A stretch of 33,675 nucleotides of DNA, taken from the NCBI GenBank assembly GCA_026260175.1, contig JAKCWW010006066.1, positions 248-33,922 of the forward strand, in the 5' to 3' direction. Positions 10,800 through 20,900 of this stretch are shown here, piece by piece. The stretch comes from Reticulitermes lucifugus (Eukaryota > Arthropoda > Insecta > Blattodea > Rhinotermitidae). Every line of letters begins with the position of its first letter. Within the stretch, counting starts at the first letter, position 1. The notes under the pieces are model-generated. The model was not told the DNA's origin. It did not search any database and worked only from the letters and a program-made list of their open reading frames with translations. A program made the translations under genes and the position numbers.

Positions 10800-11800
10800 C
10801 CTAGAAGTGCCATAATAAATTCAGATGAAGGTTCCGTCATGTGTCTGTTCCAAACACTAAAACAATTACAGAAGTTCCATTATAAATTCAGATGGAAGTT
10901 CTCTGATGTGCCTGTTCCAAATACTAAAGCAATTGTAAGTACATGAAAAGGTTTTGAGCAACAAGTTCCTGTCACACAGGAAGAGAACACAGAAAACACC
11001 TGCTGAGGACATCTTTAACAAAACTGGTGCTAGAGTGGGGACCTTCGAGCAAATCGTTGGTTTGACTTGCACAGGAAATGGGTGTGCCTGCATCATCACA
11101 AACTGCAACAAAACTGTTGCATTTATGTCGATATAACAAAACTGTGATACATAAACTCAATGACACAGCTTATGAAGCAAGACTGCATTGTGTAAAATGG
11201 TACCCTTATGGGGTGCTTGATGGAAAAATAGGCCCACACTTGTTCTGTTTAGCGATGAAATATGTTTTCTTAGTGAATATGTGCACTTTCAGAATAACAG
11301 GTACTGGTGTATGGAATATTTCATATTAATCCATGCCATGTCATTAAATGACAAGGTTAGTATGTGGTGTGTATGCATGCAACTAGGATTATTGGGCCCA
11401 TTTTTTTTCTGAGGCCATAAATTCCCATTGTACATAACACACATTCTGACACCATTTTTTGAACACCTGTGCAATTATGAGAGAACCCATGACTTTTTTC
11501 AGCAAGACATTTAAACAACTCGCACGGTAGACAGTTTTGTCCATTATTGACAGGCTGTTTTTGGTGACAATAAGCAGATGATTGTGGACTCATTTGCTAG
11601 TTCTGAACACATAACTTTACTTGTGGGACATATTACTGGATAAAGTGTATAATAATCATTGCACTGAGTATGATCTGAAAAAAAGCATTTAGAATGTAGT
11701 GGCTTCAGTTTCACCAGTCAAACTGCAACTTAAAATGACCACATTTATTACATGTGTTGCATATCTGCAAACCAAAGGAAACCATTTCCAGCACCTTTAA
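10800..11800 (+). pseudogene. Decayed DDE transposase of an insect mariner/IS630-like family
   Basis: Reading across frames gives helix-turn-helix-like peptides, then ATKLLHLCRYNKTVIHKLND, RLHCVKWYPYGVLDGKI, FQNNRYWCME, PFFEHL, FQQD, LYLWDILLDKVYNN and finally VAYLQTKGNHFQHL with a stop at 11798-11800. These match in order the insect transposases carrying FSDEAWF, SQNNRYW, FQQDNATAHT, FFLWG and RCxACLxAEGxHFQH. The first catalytic segment is ruined (FCLAMKYVFL where FxDExWF is expected). FQQD remains, the PRSPDLTP region is lost, and there are several stops. A 67-bp tandem duplication (10803-10936) disrupts the N-terminal part. It lies about 700 bp downstream of NCBP3. Confidence 0.75.
10803..10936 (+). 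repeat. 67-bp tandem duplication (two copies)
   Basis: AGAAGTGCCATAATAAATTC... at 10803 recurs as AGAAGTTCCATTATAAATTC... at 10870, with the following TCAGATG, TGTTCCAAA and ACTAAA blocks shared. It falls in the N-terminal part of the transposase relic and so arose in or after that insertion. Confidence 0.75.
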
Positions 11801-11804
11801 ATAT

Positions 11805-11912
11805 GGTGTGTAAAAATATTGACTGCACTGCACTGAACTCAAACCTTGCAGCATCTCCTTTATACATGGTGAGTAAAAACCTAATATTAACTGCAATGCA
11901 CTGAACTAAAAC
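11805..11912 (+). repeat. 63-bp partial tandem duplication
   Basis: GGTGTGTAAAAATATTGACTGCAC at 11805 is echoed at 11868 as GGTGAGTAAAAACCTAATATTAAC, each followed by TGCACTGAACT. Roughly the first 40 bp of each unit align. It directly follows the transposase stop codon and may be part of that element's 3' end. Confidence 0.5.
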
Positions 11913-13638
11913 GCATGGATCCTGACTCATTGCAGATCTGAAGAACCTGAGAAGTGACCCAATGATATGCATAAGACAAGATATTTGCCCTATATCACAC
12001 CACGTCAGTTTTAGAAGTTAATGTTTGGTACCTTTTTTTGCCACGGGTTGTTGTGACTTCAGTTTCAAGTTTGGAGTCTGAGCTGAGATGAATTAAAACT
12101 TTCCACATTTGGAGTCTAAAAACCAAAAATAAAAAACTGAATGGCAACAATTAATGCAGCCAATAATGATGATTCATGTGTCATTAAAGTGAAAGTCCCA
12201 TATACAAGTTACTCTAAAAACTAAAGAATGTGACTGGTACACTATATGCAGCAGTAATTCTCGTACTTTATTCCATGGAATACTTTGGTAATGTACTACT
12301 TTTTAATATAGACACATATACCATATACACACATACCTGACAGTCAGTGGCCACAAATCTAAGGCTCACATAAACTTAATTTGTACCTGTCACAGGAAAC
12401 TAATAGATCTGTAAACATGTGTCAGTGAGTACACTTACTAAACAAGGTGGCTGAGCTAATTTTTCTTCTATAAGTGCCTTCAAATTTGGGACAGTATTAG
12501 GATGTTCCAAGTCATACTTTGCATTCTGTTAGTCCAATATTTTGTGCTGCAAATCTCAGAAATGCTACTTAATCCACGAACATGTGAAAACCTAATAGCA
12601 CCTTTCTTACCTCATGACTTTCTAGAACACTTCCTTATGATGTCCAGACCTTTGTAAATGTTTTTCAGCTGTGTTTTGTACATGCCTGAATGCTCCCTTA
12701 GGTGACGAGTCTTGCTGGGTAGAATACATGCATTCAATGAATTTCACAGTCACGTATGCATGTATCAGCTACCACATAAGATGTAAAACATTCTTGATAC
12801 TGCATATCCTGTAAATGAACACTGTGTATGAGTAATCTTTGTTGTCGTAATTGTCCCTCTTCTATCATTTGCATCAACAGTGCAACACTGTAGCATTTTA
12901 TGTTTCACGCAGTATGTTGCCATGTTCAGTAATACTTGTTGCAAAATCTCTGCCTCTCAAACAAAAGTTTCTGTGTATGTGTGTGTGTATATACACATAT
13001 AGCCACATACATCACAAAAGCAGTATTCAGATCCACAGTTTCAGACCTCGAGTAGTCCACTAAACTGAGTAAGGTGCCACCAATATGATTTCAGAGAGAA
13101 CGTGTTGTGCACATTAGCCAAAATACCTTGTGAAGAAATGGCTCTTTACACCTCTGGATTAAATTTCTGTAGTCACACCTTTAAGTAACAAATGAAGCTT
13201 ATTCTTTTACAGATATCTTCCATTTAAGCTAGTTGGAGTAACATATAGTTGGATAACAATGAAAACTGATTGGGGTGTTCACAAACATTTCAGACTGTAG
13301 TGTAAATGTATAGAGCTGTACTTCACCTTATGACAGCTCTGTGAGTTGCAGAATACTATTATTCTATTGGAATGTTCACTGAATATGTATTCAGTGTAAT
13401 AAGTGGTGATATATTTACTAATGTTTACAACTTCATCTGAAGTTTTTAACATATTTGGAGTTTTCCTGTTCTTTTCAAACTGATTTATAACTTGTGAATT
13501 ATCGTCCAATGGCTATGCACTTAAAAACTGCAGGCAGGTTCCTCACTAATGGCTGTGTTCCATCTGTGCAAATATCACTCACCATCTTTTTCACAAGTCA
13601 GCCCGGTTTCAATCTGAAACTAACAAGTTTTTTGGATG
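11913..13638. other. Intergenic stretch without recognised gene
   Basis: This is AT-rich sequence between the transposase relic and the MITE at 13639. Only a short GT/TA/AC simple-sequence tract (about 12971-13000) stands out. Open frames are short and resemble no family I know. Confidence 0.6.
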
Positions 13639-13859
13639 TATAGTACAGTGCATGGTTTTTGGCTGGCGGACAGGCCTCCTGGGTGTGGTGAAGTGGGGAT
13701 GGGTGGGTGTTTATTTGCTTGGAACTTCAGTGTGACAAGGTCAACTGTACTTACGGAGAGAAGGACTAGACCAAACATGACACTGTCGCTGCATTAGTGA
13801 CTCATTCCTAGCCTACCATTTGAAAATTCCACCAGCCCAAAACCATGCACTACACTATA
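13639..13859. mobile_element. MITE with ~28-bp terminal inverted repeats (221 bp)
   Basis: The left end TATAGTACAGTGCATGGTTT continues into TTGGCTGG. The reverse complement of the right end is TATAGTGTAGTGCATGGTTT followed by TGGGCTGG. The two arms differ at few positions. The interior is GC-richer than its surroundings and has no coding capacity. The outermost TATA is self-complementary, so the exact edge and a TA target duplication cannot be separated. A Tc1/mariner-type origin is plausible but not shown. Confidence 0.75.
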
Positions 13860-16154
13860 TGTAAAAAATGTAAAAAGTTTAAACAGACAAACTATAAAGT
13901 ATGACTCACCAAATTGCACAGAAAAACTAGCACTACTATTGATGTGTCCAGTAATACATGCATACAAGATACATCACCACATACAGCTGCATTTTAGATA
14001 CATGTATATCCCCATGGATTGCTTACTAAAGTTGCTCTATTCATCAGTATGCACTAAATTACTTGAGAACCACTGAAGGAATGTTCATGAAATTTGATAC
14101 TAGGCAGTTCAACTAAAATTTGTCAATCTGTTCCACCTTTGGTTCAAATTTAACAACACTAACAAACACTTTACATGAGAACTGTGCATTTCTGCACACA
14201 TATCAAGCTTAAGTCACTGTGTATTTATCAGAGCAAGAAATGTTTGGAATAAAAGTTCAGGAGAAAAATGAAACATCGATTTTATGTCCCATACACCTTT
14301 CCCATAAGTCATATGGTTTTTTTTAATAAGACAGCAAATACATATAAATGGGGAAAAATAAGGAAAAATTTGTTCCTCATTTTGCCCTTCATTTCCACCA
14401 CTTCTTCCTCCCCTCCCGAAGCCCTGCTGGATGCTTTATAGTGCCCACCAGCTGACAGCCTTTGCCCTCCACACTTCACCTGACCTCACCCCACTCAGTT
14501 ACGGTCCCAGCCGTTTTTAGGGCTCCTACAGTGATACAGAAGGGTGGTTATGTTGCCAGACTCCTCACCATGAGGCAGGTGATGATGCTACATAGCAAAC
14601 TATATGGCCAGTCACTTGGCTGAGCCCAGTCCAGTGGCAGAAGCTGCTCCATCATATTTCTGTGCAGCCATTTCTTAACATCTGCTCTCATGTGCATCAC
14701 TGGAGATTAGTCTTAAACATAACTCAACCTTGCCTCGTTCAAATTTCACACATATATATTCTGTCCCCCTCACTGCTCCATGATTGACCTACTTAACTTT
14801 TCCAGTCAACCACTCACTGGTTACACTGGCCTAGTATATTCATGCATCCACCTGTTCCGTCATTCATCTTGGGCATTTCGACCCATCAAGATGTTACTGC
14901 TACAACTCAAAAAACCAGGAACCAATTACTCGGTGATGCAGCATCATATCCCAGAAGAATGAAGACTTAAACTATGCCACTGCAAAAGCCCAGACACTCG
15001 CATCCTTTAACAAACTTACATTTTTTAGGTGTTTTAATATTACTATAGATACTTGTATGAAGTCTAATGGATGTGATTTTAAAATGTAAATCTTGGTAAC
15101 AAGTGGTTGTGTTGTGAATTGCCCTTGATAATGGTGGTAGGACTCAAACCTGCGGGGCAGTAATAACCATACCTGTAATAAAATGACTTTTATGTTGTAT
15201 TTCGATGGATTTATATAGACAAATTTTTTTCAATTACATGAATTTGGATGGTACAGAATTTCTTTAATACAAATTTGTTAGGATACACAGAAACTGACAA
15301 AAAATACACTACATAATATAGTCATGGGAATAATCTGAAGAGTGATTAATGAGGCAGCAGATCTGGAGAGTTGTTCTAAATTACTGTCAGAAGAAACACC
15401 AGCAAGAAATCAAGTTTTAGGTTTAATTAATTTAGTTGGATATGGGCAGAAACAGTTTTCAGGAACATGAGATGACAAAGGTGTAGCAAGATTATGTTCA
15501 GTGTGTGACAATTTTCAGTCTTACAAATGCAGAACAAATCCACCAAATCAGTGCCGGTGATACAGATGCACTAATAAAAGAGCACTGAAAGACTGAATTT
15601 GGGATTGTTCATTGCAGTTAGGAAGAGACGGGGACAGATTTATTATACATACCACATCAGAGAGGAACAAGATAGATAGGGCACTGCTACTGCAAGCATT
15701 TTAACTGACAAATGAAAATAATTTGGATTTAAGCAGCACAGAAAAATTCAGCTGTACTTCGATTAACCTTCACAATTTATCAAGTACATTACAACATGTT
15801 AAGTTGCACTTACTTGTAGGAACTTTTGTGTTTACAGATTTGTGTGCTGGAAGAAATGTATACTTCACATGTAACGGCCACTGTGCACACCAGGGCATTA
15901 GATTCCTTCCTAATAATGCCCTTTAAAGGTCCTGACAAGTAGTTATAATACTCAGGATCCTACACTACATTACCACTCTGTCAAAACTGCCTCCATAGAA
16001 CACTTTTGCCCATCTAAATGTACTGAAACATACTGATCACACTCCAGCAAAAATAAAAAATTAGTACTTGCTTAATGATGAAACTGAGATCCCTGTCTTA
16101 TATTGGTATGATGGTTAGTACACTGTCACCATGAACCTTAATATAAAAAACAAA
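13860..16154. other. Intergenic stretch without recognised gene
   Basis: Between the MITE and the SINE at 16155 I see no conserved coding exon. A GC-richer patch at 14390-14660 has C-rich runs but no identifiable motif. A weak box-B-like GGTTTGAGTCC on the minus strand (about 15130-15150) lacks a convincing tRNA or SINE around it. Confidence 0.55.
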
Positions 16155-16945
16155 ATTGGGGGAGGTTAAAGGTAAAGTTCACCCTAGAACAGGGGTCGGC
16201 AAACTACGGCCCGCAGGCCAAATCCGGCCCGCCGCCTTTTTTTGTACCGCCCGCGAGCTAAGAATGGATTTTACATTTTCAAATTCTTTAAAATTTCAAA
16301 GTACGCGCTATAACGGAACCGTATGTGGTGCTCGTATAGCTTCGCATTCGCACGCTGCTTAGTGGCCTCTGTTGTGACGCCACGCAGTTATAATTCGGCA
16401 GCATTTCCAGTGAACATTTGCAATCAATTGTGATGATAGGGAGTACTAACTTTGAACCCCAATTTGGTGAAATGTTATCTCAAAAAAAGCAATTCCATTC
16501 TTCTCATTAGTAGAGCTGTATTTCAATTGTAGTCTACTTATTATTATTACTACGTTACATTTTGTTCAACACATTTGTGAAAACTTGTTTTTTTCTTGTT
16601 ATTTAAGTAGGCCTACCTACATAAATATCATCGAGTTTGCCTCTTGGCCCTCAGAGCCTAAAATATTTACTATTTGGCCCTTTACAAAAAATGTTTGCCG
16701 ACCCCTGCCCTAGAACATCCCATGATAGCGCAGAGGGGGAGTAGACGTATATTTCTGCTCTTTCTTTAACTTTGGTGCTAGATGGGGGTGGGTGGTCAAC
16801 GCCACGCCCCTGCCACTTTTCCCCCGGGAAAGAGCCCTGCTACCCATGCTACAGGAGACTGGGTGGGCCCCACAGCCAGTCTGGATGGGTGCAGAAAATC
16901 TCGCTCCCACCAGGATTCAATTCCCAGACTGTCCAGCCTGTAGTA
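16155..16945 (-). repeat. tRNA-derived SINE, copy D, split by a hAT MITE
   Basis: Minus-strand copy of the same SINE. The tail AACTTTACCTTT lies at the left end. The body resumes at 16716 and runs to a box-B remnant, GGGAATTGAATCCTGG on the minus strand (about 16910-16925); the box A head is poorly kept. Removing 16190-16707 and one 8-bp duplicate rejoins the SINE. It lies about 1 kb beyond the GLOD4 stop codon. Confidence 0.8.
16190..16707. mobile_element. Complete non-autonomous hAT element (MITE), 518 bp, inserted in SINE
   Basis: The left end CAGGGGTCGGCAAACTACGG and right end AATGTTTGCCGACCCCTG form 15-bp identical terminal inverted repeats (CAGGGGTCGGCAAAC). Identical 8-bp target duplications, CCCTAGAA, lie at 16182-16189 and 16708-16715; 8 bp is diagnostic of hAT. 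Subterminal blocks such as GGCCAAATCCGGCCCGCCG and TAAAATATTTACTATTTGGC are, from memory, very like those of hAT-Charlie elements in vertebrate and other animal genomes. There is no transposase ORF. Confidence 0.92.
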
Positions 16946-17399
16946 AAATTGAAGAGGTGTGACTGAAACTGAATGGATATACAAACTTTCCACACACATT
17001 CTTTACTCCTGATATGCTTAAAAGTACAAACTAAAAGAGCAGAGCCCTACAACTTTCTCTAAAGACTTATAATATAAAATGTCATTAGAACCTGTCTACT
17101 GATTCTCAAGTTGGTGGATGCACAGACAGACAGACAATCTTCCATACATATGTTCATTTAAAGTATTTGTGCAGAGAATGTGTAATAAAAAGAATCTGCC
17201 AGTATAAATGCAACCATCCAGCTAAAGACAAATGCACAGCCAACTCTCATAACACCATGCACTTAAAATATACCTCAGATAAATGGATAACAGCTATCAC
17301 AATATACATCAACCATCACCAAAAACCTTTAGAGAAGTAGCAAACATCTTACATGAAGGTGTGTAGCCTACTAGAAAATTACTGACATTTGAGAGGAAC

Positions 17400-17490
17400 C
17401 ATCTTCTGAAGATGGTGGCAGCAGATTCCTCTGTAATTTTGGTAAATTTCTACAAGACCACAAAGTGTCACATCCCAGAAGACAGGTTTC
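17400..17490 (+). mobile_element. Relic resembling hammerhead-bearing Penelope-like/retrozyme end
   Basis: TTCTGAAGATGGTGGCAGCA followed by GATTCCTCTGTAATTTTGGT and CTACAAGACCACAAAGTGTC resembles, from memory, widespread arthropod repeats in which CTGAAGA...GAAAC forms a hammerhead core. CTGAAGA is at 17406-17412. The expected GAAA is GTAA here, so the core would be inactive. The family assignment is tentative. Confidence 0.4.
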
Positions 17491-17939
17491 TGCATAGCGC
17501 TTGCTATGAAAATCTCCAACTTCACTTCAGTAATATTACTAGTTTAACAGACCCTTATAAGTTTCCTTCACCAAGCAGTTAGTAAATGTACAGGTTCCAA
17601 GGTATATTTCATGTAATAGACATATATGCGCCGAATAATATAAGCTATAAAATACAGTAATAAAATAAACACCCTGTGTCCAGGTTGTATAAATATCATC
17701 TGTAAGTATCAGATGTATTCACCAGGGAAAAAACCATGAGACATCTATATTATACAAATGTCAGATAAACTATATGAATACTTGACAGGGCAAGCATGAT
17801 TTACTTCATATATTTAGTGTCATATAACCAACATTTTATGTACATGTAATGTAGATTAGTTAAGTACTCTTGTTTCTTCAATGAAAATTCCATAACTTAA
17901 ACATGTTTTTCTGTTTCTTTGTATTTGTCATTCATTCAA

Positions 17940-20900
17940 TCATTCTCTTGATTTATCTTTTGCAATGTACCGGTCCAGCAGTTTCTCTCCTTCTGGATCA
18001 AACCCAGACAGCTTACAAAATCCTTCATCATCCACAAAACAAATCTCGTGACCATCCTACAAAGAAATTAAATTTTGTGTTGGTATGAGTAATGTACACA
18101 TGCAAAAAAAAGTAATCACCATTCTTCTAATTCACTGCTGTCCTCTAACAATGTCATTTACTTAACACCATTAATGAAACTTCCATTTTCATTTTAGGTC
18201 AGAATTCTATAACAAGGAAGGTAAAAAAATATGCCAACTAATTTGGATTAACACAGGGCTATAATGATATTAATTTCATATAAAACAGAAGTAACTTGTG
18301 CCTCTCATTTCAGTCGAAGTATATACATGAAACTGTCTCATGTAGACTATACAGTACGTTATACACATGAAACTGTCTCATGCAGACTATGAGGTACATT
18401 ATACACAAGAAACTGTCTCATGTAGACTATACAGTACATTACACACACAAAACTCTCTCATGTAGACTATATGGTACATTATTTCCAACCAGAGAAAGTA
18501 CAAATGCTGTGGACTGTTTCAAAAACAAATTATTCACTCATTTATTCCTGCGTTAAAAAGTGCTTCTATATTCATGTCACTTTCCTAATTTGGAACTGCA
18601 TGATAAAAAAGTGAAATATTTTTATAAAGCAACAGAAGAATGTGCTGCTACCAGGAAACTGAATATACTGATAAAGGCCCTAGTGTTATATCTAATTATA
18701 GACATACAAGTTCAATTCAGAATAACAGCACACAGATAAAGGTAGAGTCCCATATGTGCCACAAAGGCACAGAGGGAGAGTACAGCTATAGCTCTACTCA
18801 GTCTCAACCTCAGTGCACTCAACATCATGCTCCAGGAAGTATACAGACAAAAAGTGAAACTGAGAGGTTTGTTATAATAAATGGCAGTTCGGACCAGAAA
18901 ATTTCAGCAGTAACACTCGTAACAGTCTAGAATGGCTGTCTGAGGACATTCTGCCTGCAACTGATTACGATCACAATAAAAAAATAATTTTACGCCCAAC
19001 CATAATGGAGAAGTTCTGAACACTCACGACAGCAATGTTAAAATTCATGTTAAGTGTAGACTGTATAAACGAGCAAAGCCAAAGAATAAAAACAGTACCC
19101 AGTGGAGTTTCAAGACATACCAAACAAAGTATTCCTGTTTATTTCCTCACACTACTGGAGTGGGTAGCAAAAAGGACTTCAGGTTGTAAGTACCTGTTTT
19201 GAAGAACATTTCCATAACCTTCACTATTCAACAGTAATTCAGCCAATTAAAACAAATGGCATGGTGAGGGGCCTCATTCTACCATCTTAGTGATGTCCTA
19301 GATACACATACTCAATTTTTAAGATCCTTCTAACCACAGATGTGTCTAAAATACTGTCTGCCCTTACCGGATCAGCTAATATGATGACACGCACTGTTGC
19401 CTTCCCTGGTGTGTCCAGTGATATCAGAGGTGTTAATATCTTGTGACTTGTGGCTTTAATCTTTTCATCTATCTGTGGCTGTTCCTCAAAGGGACATGAG
19501 AAGGCAATGCGCCCATATGCCTTGGCATGATCCACAGTAGTTCCTGTAATTTATAACCCATTCAACCACTTACACATAAAGGCATTAAATATTAGTAACA
19601 TGAATTACTAATGTATCACAAAGTACTGCCCTTTCAATATGAAAAGAAACTTGAATCTTCAAACTCAAAATGTTTTACTTATCAATGTTTTCAATCTTGT
19701 CCCCTACAGCAATGCACAATGCAATTTCACAAACCTTTGAATAGCCTTGACCTGATACTGCAGTTACCTTACACTATTTTTATATCATAATCCAAAGGAA
19801 AGGATATTCCTATTTCACATTCATTTTTAATTCTTAAGAAATAATCTGCTGACATTCATGCATTTACTTTCCTTATTCAGGGATTTAATAAGATAATAAT
19901 GTTTCCCAAACTCTACACAGCTACTACATATAGAGTTAAATGTCATTATTCCAAAGCATGTAGAAAATTTGTTAAAATTCAGTGTAGTACACACTTGTAA
20001 AAAAAATCTTGAAGATTCATCTTCAGGGTAGGACAGTAAGCCACATGATGAAAGATGAAACAAGAGGTCATGATACAGGGAAGGTGGGACTGAAAACAGG
20101 GCTTTTCTGTAACAGAACCACTGTCTTGTGGTCCCAACACGGGGAAGGTAAGACTAAGACTGAGGCTTTTCTGTACCAGAACTATGCCTTCCATCCTTCG
20201 CTGCCTCTTCTACCCTGAAGCAGCAAACTACTCCAAGATGTTAGCACCTATCTACCAAACAACGTGATGTAATATTCCAACATGACAACACTAAAATACA
20301 CAATCTAAGGCATGCAATATGTAATGTATTTCATTTTGTAAATTATCTACCCACCATGTTTTCATTCAATTAATAAATCATCTCCAGGGGCACATTTTTA
20401 AAATAGTAATAGGTCATCCTATCAAAAATTACAGCAGAACAATTTTACACATCAACAAGTTTTCAGTAATGATATATAATATAAGGAAATTGATCTTATA
20501 ATGTGTGCCTGCAATGGTGTTCCAACAGGCACTCAGTACAACAGCCTACTGTGAGACCCTCAAGTCTCATGAACTAAGTAACAATACAGGCTTACCAATG
20601 TCTTCCAGTTCCAGCTCGATCTGATCAGAAGGAAATTTAAGAACAACCTTGTTGTTATTCTGACTCCAGATTTTCAAGCCAAGAATTCCATTCCAATAAT
20701 CAATTGATCGTTGCAAATTAGAGCTTGCTAGGGCCACCTTTTCCACTGGATCTTTAACCAAATATTTCACAATTATGAGACTTCACACATTTTACAGCTT
20801 TGATGATCCTCATATACAATCACAGACAAAAATGTTATGCTCATTACCAAAAATAAACATTCAAACAATAACTTTTCTTAGTGTACTCATCACATTCTGT

